Assembly (NCBI RefSeq): GCF_017491605.1
Contig: NZ_JAFGYY010000014.1
Location: 1-64,000, forward strand
Direction of reading: 5' to 3'
From: Pseudomonas sp. 30_B
GTDB taxonomy: Bacteria > Pseudomonadota > Gammaproteobacteria > Pseudomonadales > Pseudomonadaceae
Length of the DNA: 64,000 bases
A model generated the notes under the pieces. That model searched no databases, was not told the origin of the DNA, and was given only the letters and a program-made list of their open reading frames with translations. The position numbers were made by a program, and so were the translations under genes. Positions 35,627-44,500 of the stretch are shown here, one piece after another; position 1 is the first letter of the stretch, and each line of letters begins with the position of its first letter.

Positions 35627-37444
35627 ATGCGAGTCACCCCCGAGGAAAACCTCAAGAGCGCGTTGAAAGCTTGCCGCGAGAGCTTCCTGTCCGTCGGCTT
35701 TTTCAGCTTATTCATCAACGCGCTTATGCTTGTTCCCACCTTCTATATGCTTCAGGTGTATGGGCGGGTGATTACCAGTGGCAGCCTGACGACCCTGGCC
35801 ATGCTGACGCTGATCATGACCGTGCTGGTGATCACGCTCGGCTCCCTGGAATGGGTTCGCTCACGGATCATGGTGCGGGTCAGTACCCGGCTGGACGTGC
35901 TGCTCAGCCGTCAGGTGTACAAGGCCAGTTTCAGACGGGCCCTAGACAGCGGCGGCATGGATGCCTCGGCCCAGTCGCTCAATGACCTGACCGGCTTGCG
36001 ACAATTCCTCACCGGCAGCGGCCTGTTCGCTTTTTTCGACGCGCCCTGGCTGCCTATCTATGTTGCGGTGATGTTCCTGTTCCATCCCTGGTTCGGCTGG
36101 GTGGCAACGGGTAGTGCCCTGTTGTTGTTGCTGCTGGCCTACGTCAACGAGAAGCTGACCGCCCCGGCACTGGCCCAGGCCAACAAGGAACATATCGGGG
36201 CGACGCTCTATACCACCAAGAACCTGCGCAACGCTGAAGTCATCGAGTCCATGGGCATGCTGGAAACCCTGATGGACCGTTGGGGGCATCGGCAGAGGAA
36301 CGTGCTGCTGCTGCAGTCCCTGGCGAGCGACAAGGGCGTCATGGTCAGTACGCTTTCCCGCACCTTCCGGCTCCTGGTGCAATCCCTGGTGCTGGGGCTG
36401 GGGGCGTACCTGGCGGTGGATCACCAGGTCGGGGCGGGCATGGTGTTCGCCGGGGCCGTGTTGCTGGGGCGTGCGCTGGCCCCGATCGATCTGCTCATCG
36501 GCAGTTGGAAGGGCTTCATCTCGGCCCGTTCGCAGTACAGCCGCTTGAATGGCGTCCTCGAAAAACTGCAGTCGCAACCCGAGCGGATGCCGTTGCCGGC
36601 GCCGCAGGGCCATGTGCAGGTGGAGAATCTGGTGGTCACCGCGCCCGGCTCGAAGACGCCGATCCTCAAGAACATCAGCTTCAGTGTGCCCGCCGGCTGC
36701 GTAGTGGGCATCATCGGTCCCAGTGCCGCCGGCAAGTCGACCCTGGTCAGGGCGCTGATGGGCGTGTGGGCGGCACAGCATGGCGTGGTCCGGCTGGACG
36801 GCGCGGACATCAGCACCTGGGACAAACATGCGCTCGGGCCGCATATCGGTTACCTGCCCCAGGACATCGAGCTGTTCGAAGGCAGCGTTGGCGAGAACAT
36901 CGCCCGCTTCACCGACGTCGATTCGGAAAAGGTCATCCAGGCAGCCAGGATGGCGGGCGTCCACGAAATGATCCTGCTGCTGCCCGATGGCTACGACACC
37001 GTTATCGGCAGCGAGGGCGTCATGCTCTCGGGAGGGCAGCGCCAGCGCATCGGGCTTGCCCGCGCCCTGTACGGCAATCCGCGGCTGATCGTGCTCGACG
37101 AGCCCAATTCCAATCTCGACGATGTCGGTGACCGCGCCCTGGCGGCGGCGATCCAGCAGCTCAAGCAGACCGGCGCGACGGTGTTCATCATTACCCATCG
37201 CACCAACCTGGTCTCGCAACTTGACCGGCTCATGCTGATGAACGACGGGATCATCACGCTCTACGGGCCGCGCGATCAGGTGCTGGCCGAACTCAATGCC
37301 AAGCAGTTGCAGGCGCAGCAGCAAGCCCAACAGCAGGCACAGCAACAGGTTCAGCAGGTACACCAGCGTGCCATGCCCGCAGGCGCCAGCATTGCTCCGG
37401 TGGATACCGGCAAGGACGACCACGATGCCCAGTCGTCAAATTGA
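35627..37444 (+). CDS. Type I secretion ABC transporter (AprD/PrtD-like permease-ATPase)
   Basis: A 605-residue fused exporter. Six-helix transmembrane domain (about 20-300), then an ATPase: Walker A GPSAAGKS (about 365-372), Q-loop YLPQDIELFEG, signature LSGGQRQR, Walker B LIVLDEPNSNLD and switch His (ITHRTNL). It lacks the N-terminal C39-like peptidase domain of LapB/HlyB-type exporters and so resembles AprD/PrtD/HasD. The C-terminus is unusually Gln-rich (LQAQQQAQQQAQQQVQQ). The stop overlaps the next gene by 20 bp, showing coupling. The ATG at 35627 has GAGG only 5 bp upstream, inside a small hairpin. Confidence 0.95.
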   Translation: MRVTPEENLKSALKACRESFLSVGFFSLFINALMLVPTFYMLQVYGRVITSGSLTTLAMLTLIMTVLVITLGSLEWVRSRIMVRVSTRLDVLLSRQVYKASFRRALDSGGMDASAQSLNDLTGLRQFLTGSGLFAFFDAPWLPIYVAVMFLFHPWFGWVATGSALLLLLLAYVNEKLTAPALAQANKEHIGATLYTTKNLRNAEVIESMGMLETLMDRWGHRQRNVLLLQSLASDKGVMVSTLSRTFRLLVQSLVLGLGAYLAVDHQVGAGMVFAGAVLLGRALAPIDLLIGSWKGFISARSQYSRLNGVLEKLQSQPERMPLPAPQGHVQVENLVVTAPGSKTPILKNISFSVPAGCVVGIIGPSAAGKSTLVRALMGVWAAQHGVVRLDGADISTWDKHALGPHIGYLPQDIELFEGSVGENIARFTDVDSEKVIQAARMAGVHEMILLLPDGYDTVIGSEGVMLSGGQRQRIGLARALYGNPRLIVLDEPNSNLDDVGDRALAAAIQQLKQTGATVFIITHRTNLVSQLDRLMLMNDGIITLYGPRDQVLAELNAKQLQAQQQAQQQAQQQVQQVHQRAMPAGASIAPVDTGKDDHDAQSSN

Positions 37445-38738
37445 AAGCTTCGCTGACCTGCCGGTATCGGATCGCAAGATTCGCCGCCTGGGCCTCGCCA
37501 TCGTCGGGGTGACCTTCGGCCTGTTCGGCACCTGGGCGGCCTTCGCGCCGCTCGACGGGGCCGTTTACGCGCCGGGGGTGGTCACCGTGCAGACCTACCG
37601 CAAGACGGTCCAGCACCTGGAAGGCGGCATCGTCAAGGAGGTCCTGGTGCACGACGGCGACATCGTCAAACGGGATGATCCGCTGATCGTTCTCGATGAC
37701 GCCCAGTTGCGCTTCGAGTACGAGATGACGCGCAGCCAGCTGATTGCGGCCAAGGCCATGGAGGCCAGGCTCAAGGCCGAACGCGACTCCCTGTCTGCGA
37801 TCGACTTTGGCGAGATGACCGGGAGCACCAGCCCGCGAGTCGTGGAGGCGCGCCAGAACGAAACCCAGGTATTCAGCGCCCGCCAGGGCTCACGGCAGGG
37901 GCAGATTGCGGTGCTGCGCGAGCGCATCGGCCAGTTGAATCAGCAGATCGGCGGGCTCGAATCGGTGATCGACGCCAAGCTGCAGCTGGCGAAATCCTAC
38001 AGTGGTGAAATCGGCGAGCTGTCCGACCTGCTCAAGCAGGGCTTCGTCGACAAGCAGCGCCTGGTCGAGCAGGAGCGCAAGCTGGGGATGCTCAAGTCCG
38101 AGGTGGCGGACCACCGCGCCACGATCAACCGGGCGCGCCTGCAGATCAACGAAACGCAACTGCAGATCCTGCAGGTCGACAAGGACTTCAATTCCGAGGT
38201 CGCCAAGCAGTTGGCCGAAGTCCAGACCAAGATCTACGACCTGCGGGAGAAGACCTCATCCCTGGAGGACCGGCTCAACCGCATCGTCATCCGCGCACCC
38301 GACGCGGGCATGGTGATCGGCATGACGGTGCACACCGTGGGCGGTGTGGTGCATCCGGGGACGCCGCTGCTGGACATCGTTCCCTCGGTTTCCGAGCTGA
38401 TCATCGAGGCGCAGGTGCCGCCCGTGGATATCGACCGCATCGCCATCGGCAAGCGCGCCGATATCCGTTTCAGTGCGTTCAATTCCGCGACCACGCCGGT
38501 AATCGAAGGCGAGGTCAGCAGTGTGTCGGCAGACCGCCTGGTCAATGAAAAGAACGGGACACCCTACTACCTGGCGCGGGTCCGGGTAACCGAGCACGGT
38601 GTGCATACGCTGGGCGAGCGCAAGCTGGTGCCGGGGATGCCGGCGGACGTGTTGATCATCACGGGGCAGCGCACGCTGCTGCAGTACCTGATGCAGCCGG
38701 CCCGCAACGCCCTGGCGCAATCGATGATCGAGGAATGA
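37425..38738 (+). CDS. Type I secretion membrane fusion protein (HlyD/AprE-like)
   Basis: A 437-residue adaptor. One transmembrane helix near residues 23-43, half-lipoyl motif VQHLEGGIVKEVLVHDGDIV, a long coiled coil (about 115-290) and a beta-barrel with GMTVHTVGGVVHPGTPLLDIVP, ending in a LLQYLMQP tail typical of AprE/PrtE. It bridges the ABC exporter and the TolC-like channel. It starts inside the ABC gene (20-bp overlap) and its stop overlaps the following gene's possible start at 38735. Confidence 0.95.
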   Translation: MPSRQIESFADLPVSDRKIRRLGLAIVGVTFGLFGTWAAFAPLDGAVYAPGVVTVQTYRKTVQHLEGGIVKEVLVHDGDIVKRDDPLIVLDDAQLRFEYEMTRSQLIAAKAMEARLKAERDSLSAIDFGEMTGSTSPRVVEARQNETQVFSARQGSRQGQIAVLRERIGQLNQQIGGLESVIDAKLQLAKSYSGEIGELSDLLKQGFVDKQRLVEQERKLGMLKSEVADHRATINRARLQINETQLQILQVDKDFNSEVAKQLAEVQTKIYDLREKTSSLEDRLNRIVIRAPDAGMVIGMTVHTVGGVVHPGTPLLDIVPSVSELIIEAQVPPVDIDRIAIGKRADIRFSAFNSATTPVIEGEVSSVSADRLVNEKNGTPYYLARVRVTEHGVHTLGERKLVPGMPADVLIITGQRTLLQYLMQPARNALAQSMIEE

Positions 38739-38740
38739 CC

Positions 38741-40120
38741 ATGGACACGTCGGCAGTTCTGTTGGCGGGGATGTTCATGCTGGCGGCGGGCGGCGCCCTT
38801 GCGCAATCGGCCGCGACAACCTCGGCCGGGGCCAGCGCATCGACGCTTTCCAGCGACCTGATGCAGTTGTATCGCGAGGCGCGGCTGGAGGACCCGAAGG
38901 TCCTGGCCTCCTTCGCCCAGGCCAAGGCGGGGCAGGAGCATCAGCGCGAAGCCCTGGGCACGCTGTTGCCACAGGTGTCGCTGAACGCCGGGGTGAACCA
39001 GATTCGCCAGGAAAACGACATTATCCAGGACAGTTACGACGCCGAAACCTACAGCCTGGTGTTGCGTCAGTACCTCTACAACAAGGCCGCGTGGGAGAAC
39101 TACAAGAAGTTCCAGAGCCTTGCCAAGCAGACCGAATCCGAGGCCCAGGACGCCCAGGCGGAGGCCACCGTGGAGCTGGCGCGGCGGTATTTCACCGCCC
39201 TGGCGGCCGAGGATGAACTGGAGCTGGTGAAGGCGGAGCGTCGAACCACGCAGGAAAGCCTGGACCGGGTCACTGCGCTCTACGAAAAGCAGTTGGCACT
39301 GGTGACCGATCAGCTCGACCTCAAGGCCCGGGTGGACCTGCTCGCGGCGCAGGAACTGGAGGCCAGCAACCAGGCCACCATCAGCCGGGAGTCGCTGGCG
39401 GAGATTGTCGGCCGGCCCGTGAAGGAGCGGCTCAGCCGGGTTCGCGACGACGTGCACATGCAGGTATCGGGGCAGAGCCTGGAGAACTGGGTCCGCGAGG
39501 GGATAGCGCAGAACCCGGCGCTCAAGGCCAGCGAAAGCGGCGTCGAAGCCGCGGAAGCGGCGTTGCGCAGTGGCAAGGGCGGGCACTATCCGACCGTGAG
39601 CCTGAGCCTCAGCGCACAACAGACCAACGAGGGCTACAACAACTCCCTGGCGCCTCGCACCGACAGCTACGTGGCCGGCGTCGGCGTTCAGGTGCCGATC
39701 TACAGCGGCGGGTCGACCTCGGCGCGGGTCCGTGGGCTCTACCAGGACCAGGTGGTCGCCGAGGAGCAACGGGAGGAGATTCGGCGTCGGGTGGTCAAGG
39801 AGATCACCAGCGCCTACCTGACCGCCAATTCGAATGGCGAGAAGATCGAGGCGAGCCGGGTGGCGCTGTCGTCGGCGCAGCTGTCCCGGGTGGCGGCGGA
39901 GAAAGGGCTGACCTACGGCATGGTCAACGCCGTCGATGTGCTGGCCGCGGTGCGCAACGAATTCCGCGCCCGGCGTGATCTGCTCAAGACGCAATATGAA
40001 TTCCTCAGCAACGTGTTCACGCTCAATCGCTGGGCGGGGAAAGCGCCGGTTGAAAGCGTCCAGAGCGTGAATGGCTGGCTGAGTGCCGACCGTTCTGCCA
40101 CCGACATCATGCGCCCCTGA
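38741..40120 (+). CDS. TolC-family outer-membrane secretion channel
   Basis: A 459-residue TolC/AprF-type protein with a signal peptide (cleaved near ALAQ-SAA), two OEP domains, and conserved segments LRQYLYNKAAW, VGVQVPIYSGGSTSARVR and LTYGMVNAVDVLAAV. GAGGA at 38730-38734 favours the ATG at 38741; the ATG at 38735 overlaps the preceding stop. It completes the type I system. Confidence 0.95.
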   Translation: MDTSAVLLAGMFMLAAGGALAQSAATTSAGASASTLSSDLMQLYREARLEDPKVLASFAQAKAGQEHQREALGTLLPQVSLNAGVNQIRQENDIIQDSYDAETYSLVLRQYLYNKAAWENYKKFQSLAKQTESEAQDAQAEATVELARRYFTALAAEDELELVKAERRTTQESLDRVTALYEKQLALVTDQLDLKARVDLLAAQELEASNQATISRESLAEIVGRPVKERLSRVRDDVHMQVSGQSLENWVREGIAQNPALKASESGVEAAEAALRSGKGGHYPTVSLSLSAQQTNEGYNNSLAPRTDSYVAGVGVQVPIYSGGSTSARVRGLYQDQVVAEEQREEIRRRVVKEITSAYLTANSNGEKIEASRVALSSAQLSRVAAEKGLTYGMVNAVDVLAAVRNEFRARRDLLKTQYEFLSNVFTLNRWAGKAPVESVQSVNGWLSADRSATDIMRP

Positions 40121-40747
40121 CCCAGCCGATAGCTGCCTGTTCGACTGGCCGAGCAATCCTCCGGTCGTGACTCGACGCGGGCACCGCCGGGGTGTCCGGG
40201 TAATTCGCATCGCTGGCCGTGTGCCACCTGAATGGGGCTTCGACGATAATTTGACGTAATTATCATTTTTCCGTTTTTTGTGCGCCTTTTGTCGGAAAAT
40301 TGACGCTTTGGTCCGCGCAAGAATGGGGCCGTCAGTTGCCTGGCGCTGATTTAACTCATTGATTAAGTACAGCTATTTACGATTTCTGGGGGATATCCGG
40401 CGGACTTGTCACCCTTGCCTTGGCTCTGCGATGGACGCAAAGGCTGACCTAGACTCTGTTGACCAGTCGAGGAGAACGAGATCCTGGGCTTGCGGTAGCT
40501 ATTCCCCATCTGTGTCATCTCGACGGCCCCCCCGGTTCCTGGATGCGTCCGCAACTGCTACTGATGCAGCGAATGGACGGCTACCCAGAGCCAGTCCCCC
40601 TTGTTGTCCACACCCGAGCGAGCCCCGCCAAGGCTTGTCGGTTCTCGCATCCGTCTGCCAAGCGCGGTGGACGGGTGGACGAATCGCTGATTCCGAAAAG
40701 TCCGTGGGTGTAGGCCATGGTTTATCCTTCAGGAGGTCAGAAAGAAA
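40121..40747. promoter_or_regulatory. 627-bp intergenic region ahead of the LuxR-type gene
   Basis: No convincing gene: the plus frame 40359-40778 lacks a ribosome binding site and overlaps the regulator's start. The part at 40230-40400 is distinctly AT-rich. A perfect palindrome GATAATT-TGACGT-AATTATC is at 40245-40264, and TTTTCCG / CGGAAAA arms occur at 40267-40273 and 40293-40299. AGGAGG at 40731-40736 is the Shine-Dalgarno of the regulator. Likely promoter and operator region. Confidence 0.5.
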
Positions 40748-41521
40748 ATGCCTGACCGTACAAAGACCATACGTGTGATGCTGATTGACTGCCGTCCCCT
40801 GGTTCTCATGGGGCTTCACGACCTCATCGACGGCAGACGGCCGCAGATGGAAGTGGGTGGCCAGGCCAGTACCTATGCCTACGCGCTGGATCTCGCCGAC
40901 CAGTTGAGTCCCGATGTGATCTTCTTCAGTTTCTTTCCGGATGCGCTGAGCCCGCTGGAGGTTGTCGCGGAGCTCGCTCGTAGCGCCGCAATGAAAGTGC
41001 TGGTGCTCAAGGGGCTGTATGAATCGGTCCCGGTTGCCCAGGCGATACAGGCGGGCGCACGTGGCGTGGTGCTGGCGGAAGACCCGACGGAGTCGATCGT
41101 GCAGGCCATCATCAATGTCCATCATCGCGACATCGGGCTGGACAGGGCCTGGGCTGGCGGGCTGTCCAGCTATGCCGCGAACGGGCATATGCACCTGAAA
41201 TGCAATCCGGAACAGCCGAGGCAGGCGCGGCTGACGGTGCGCGAGAAGGAGCTGATCCGCGCCATCGTGGAAGACCCGTCCGCCAAATACATGAGCATCG
41301 CCGAGCACCTGGGCATCAGCGAACACACCGTGCATAACCACCTCAGCAGCATTTATCAGAAGCTGCATCTGATCAACCGCATGGACTTGCTGATGTATGC
41401 GCTCAAGCACGGGCTCACCGACAGCGAGTTGCCGCCCGAGTCATCCTGGGTGGAGCTGGATCGTGGTTCATCACGGCCGGATGCCCAGCCTCTTCAAGGC
41501 GCCCAGGGCGTCTCTCGTTGA
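40748..41521 (+). CDS. LuxR/NarL-type regulator with a degenerate receiver domain
   Basis: A 257-residue protein laid out like NarL/FixJ response regulators: an N-terminal receiver-like fold (about 8-125) and a C-terminal LuxR HTH (about 160-215, LTVREKELIRAIVEDPSAKYMSIAEHLGISEHTV). The receiver lacks the normal active site. The acidic pair is Asp14-Cys15, the phosphoacceptor position is Ser61 (PDVIFFSFFPD aligned to PDVVLLDLRMP), and the usual Lys is replaced by Glu (VVLAEDP). It is therefore unlikely to be controlled by phosphorylation. It sits between the secretion operon and the giant genes, which it may regulate. Strong AGGAGG ribosome binding site. Confidence 0.9.
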   Translation: MPDRTKTIRVMLIDCRPLVLMGLHDLIDGRRPQMEVGGQASTYAYALDLADQLSPDVIFFSFFPDALSPLEVVAELARSAAMKVLVLKGLYESVPVAQAIQAGARGVVLAEDPTESIVQAIINVHHRDIGLDRAWAGGLSSYAANGHMHLKCNPEQPRQARLTVREKELIRAIVEDPSAKYMSIAEHLGISEHTVHNHLSSIYQKLHLINRMDLLMYALKHGLTDSELPPESSWVELDRGSSRPDAQPLQGAQGVSR

Positions 41522-41545
41522 ACCTCGCTCCTGCGAGCGGCAAAG

Positions 41546-41584
41546 AAAAAGCGAGGGTGGTTTCCACACCACCCTCGCTTTTTT
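41546..41584. terminator. Bidirectional terminator between the LuxR-type gene and giant gene A
   Basis: 16-bp stem AAAAAGCGAGGGTGGT / ACCACCCTCGCTTTTT. The GCGAGGGTGGT...ACCACCCTCG hairpin recurs at 48165-48191 after giant gene B. Confidence 0.92.
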
Positions 41585-41596
41585 ATGCGCGAACGG

Positions 41597-44500
41597 TCAG
41601 GCGCTGCCGTGCACGATGTCGGTATTCAGCAGGTCGACCCCGACCACGGTGATGGTGGTGGTTTGTCCGCCCGTCTCATGAACCGCGACGATGCTGTTGG
41701 CGCCGGTGTTGTCGATCGTGAAGGTGGAAGCCAGGTCGCCATTGAGCACGATTGCGTCCCGGTGGCCCACGGTCACATCGAAGCCGGTGACCTGGTAGGT
41801 GTTTTCCGGGCGTACCAGGTCGACGTTGAAGGCGTCGCGCGCCCCGGCAGTGCCCGCCAGCGTGTACTGGAAGGTCGCACCGGCCCCATCGTTGGCAAAC
41901 AGGTTGGCGGCGAACGAGCTGCTCGCCGGGTCTCCGTCCTTGTCCGTGACCGTGGCGTTGAATGTCAGCTTGACGTCGCTGGCCAGGCTTTCGACCTGCT
42001 TGATGAACTCGATCGTCGGCACCTTGATCGTGCCCTTGCCCATGATGAGTTGGACGGCATCGATCAGCTTGCTGCCGACCGTCTGCACGGTGAAGGACTT
42101 CTGTCCCCCCGCTTCCGCGTGCAGATCGGCGGCTTGCACCTTGATGGGGGTGCCGGACGTCGTGCCGTCGTTGTAGTAGGCCGTGTAATACAGCTCTTCC
42201 GTGGTGGGGTCGTAGCCCTGCACCGAGTTGTCGATATAGACCTTCATGGCTGTCAGCAAGGTCTTGGGATTGACGACAAAGCTTTCGTCACCGGCATTGA
42301 TGCCCGCCGTGTTGTTGCCCTCCAGGTTGTTGTTGGCGATACCGATGCCGGAGGTGCTGACGTTCATGGCTGCCGAGCCGATGTACGACGGCAGGGGGTT
42401 GGTTTGCAGTTGCGCTTCGGTGGGATCGGTCGCCCCGAGTCCGATACCGGTCAGGATACTGTTGGCCCCGGTCTGCGGAGCCAGCGGGTTGGCGCCGAAG
42501 AAGACGACCTGTTCGGTGCCGATCGTCAGCGTGCGCACCGGGTCCGGCCCGCCGGCATCCAGCGAGCCGTTGGCACTGCTGAGCACCAGCGTCGAGATGA
42601 AGCCCTGTACCAGGTCCAGTGTGTAATGGCCATCGGCAAAGGCGGTCAGCGTGTAGTCGACGCTGGTGTTCGCGGTGGCGGCGTTATTGTCGAAGTCACC
42701 GGTCAGCTTCCCTGCAAAGTGGAACGCGCCATTGGCGTCAGGCGACGGCGACTGCTCGGTGAGCGTGCCGGTCCCGGGGGTGGTCGAGTTATCCGGCCTG
42801 ACCAGGGTGAACCCGGTCAACGCAATATCCAGACCGGCCGCACCCAGCCCGTCGGCGCCATATGCCTTGTCCCAGTATCCGGTCTGCGGAAGGATGCTGC
42901 CGGTGCCGATCAGGTTGCCGAAGGCGAGAGTCGGCGTGTCGTCATCGACGGTGATGACCAGTTTCTCGGCCGCGGCGGTAACCGTGTCGCCATCCTTGTC
43001 AGTGGCTTGCAGCAGGGTGCCGAGGTTGATGTTGATGTCGTTCTCGTTGTTGCCGCTCGGGTGATCCAGCGGCTTGAGCAGGGTGAAGGTGTAGGCACCT
43101 GCTGCGGTCAGGCTCAGCGTGAATACATTGATCGCGCCGGCCTTGGCGGTGAGTGTGCTGCCCGAGACGCTGTAGGTCAGCGCCGTGCCACCGGAGCTCA
43201 GCGCCTGCAGGGCACTGGTGTCGCTGGACAGGCTATAGGTCAGCGGCACGTCGGCACCGGACTGGAAGATCCCGGTCACGCTGCCGCTGGCCACTGTAGC
43301 CTGGCCGGCCACGTCGCCGATGCCGCCGGGGATGCCACCGGGCAGGCCGTCTTCGTCGACGATGCCGGTCACCGGGGTGCCGGTCGCGGTCGGGGTGTCG
43401 TCATCGACGGTGATGACCAGTTTCTCGGCTGCGGCGGTGACCTTGTCACCGTCCTTGTCGGTGGCTTGCAGCAGGGTGCCGAGGTTGATGTTGATGTCGT
43501 TCTCGTTGTTGCCGGCCGGGTGATCCAGCGGCTTGAGCAGGGTGAACGCGTAGGCGCCTGCCGAGCTGAGGCTGAAGGTGAACACCGTGGCACCGCCCAC
43601 CCCAGCCGTGGCGGTGAGGGTGTTGCCTACGACGCCGTAGACCAGCGCCGTGCCGCCCGAGCTCAAGGCCTGCAGAGCACTGGTATCGCTGGCCATGGAG
43701 TAGGTCAGCGGCACATCGGCGCCGGAGTGGAAGATGCCGGTCACGCTGCCGCTGGCGACTGTGGCCACGCCGGGGACGTCGCCGATGCCGCCGGCAATGC
43801 CGTTGGGTAGGCCGTCTTCATCGACGGTGCCGGTCGCAGCGGTTCCTGTGGCGTCCGGCGTGTCGTCATCGACGGTGATGACCAGTTTTCCACCTGCGGC
43901 CGTTACCGTGTCACCGTCCTTGTCGGTGGCTTGCAGCAGCGAGCCGAGGTTGATGTTGATGTCGTTCTCATTGTTGCCGGCGGGGTGATCCAGTGGCTTG
44001 AGCAGGGTGAAGGTATAGGCGCCTGCCGAGCTGAGGCTGAAGGTGAAGACGCTGGTGCCGCCCACACCGGCGGTGGCGGTGAGGGTGTTGCCCACGACGC
44101 TATAGACCAGAGCGGTACCGCCTGAACTCAGTGCCTGCAGGCCGCTGGTATCGCTGGACAGGCTGTAAGTCAGCGGCACATCGGCGCCAGAGTGGAAGAT
44201 GCCGGCCACGCTGCCGCTGGCGACTGTGGCCTCGCCGGGAACATCGCCAACTCCGCCGGCGATGCCGTTGGGCAGGCCGTCTTCGTCGACCGTACCGGTC
44301 ACCGGGCTGCCGGTTGCGTTCGGCGTGTCGTCGTCGACGGTGATGGCCAGTTTCTCGGCTGCGGCCGTCACCGTGTCGCCGTCCTTGTCGGTGGCCTGCA
44401 GAAGCGTGCCGAGATTGACGATGATGTCGTTTTCATTGTTGCCAGCGGGGTGATCCAGCGGGCCGAGCAGGGTGAAGGTATAGGTGCCTGCCGAGGTCAG

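Noticed and set aside
40359..40778. 139-codon plus-strand frame before the LuxR-type gene
   Set aside because: Lacks a ribosome binding site, overlaps the regulator start, and its translation looks random.
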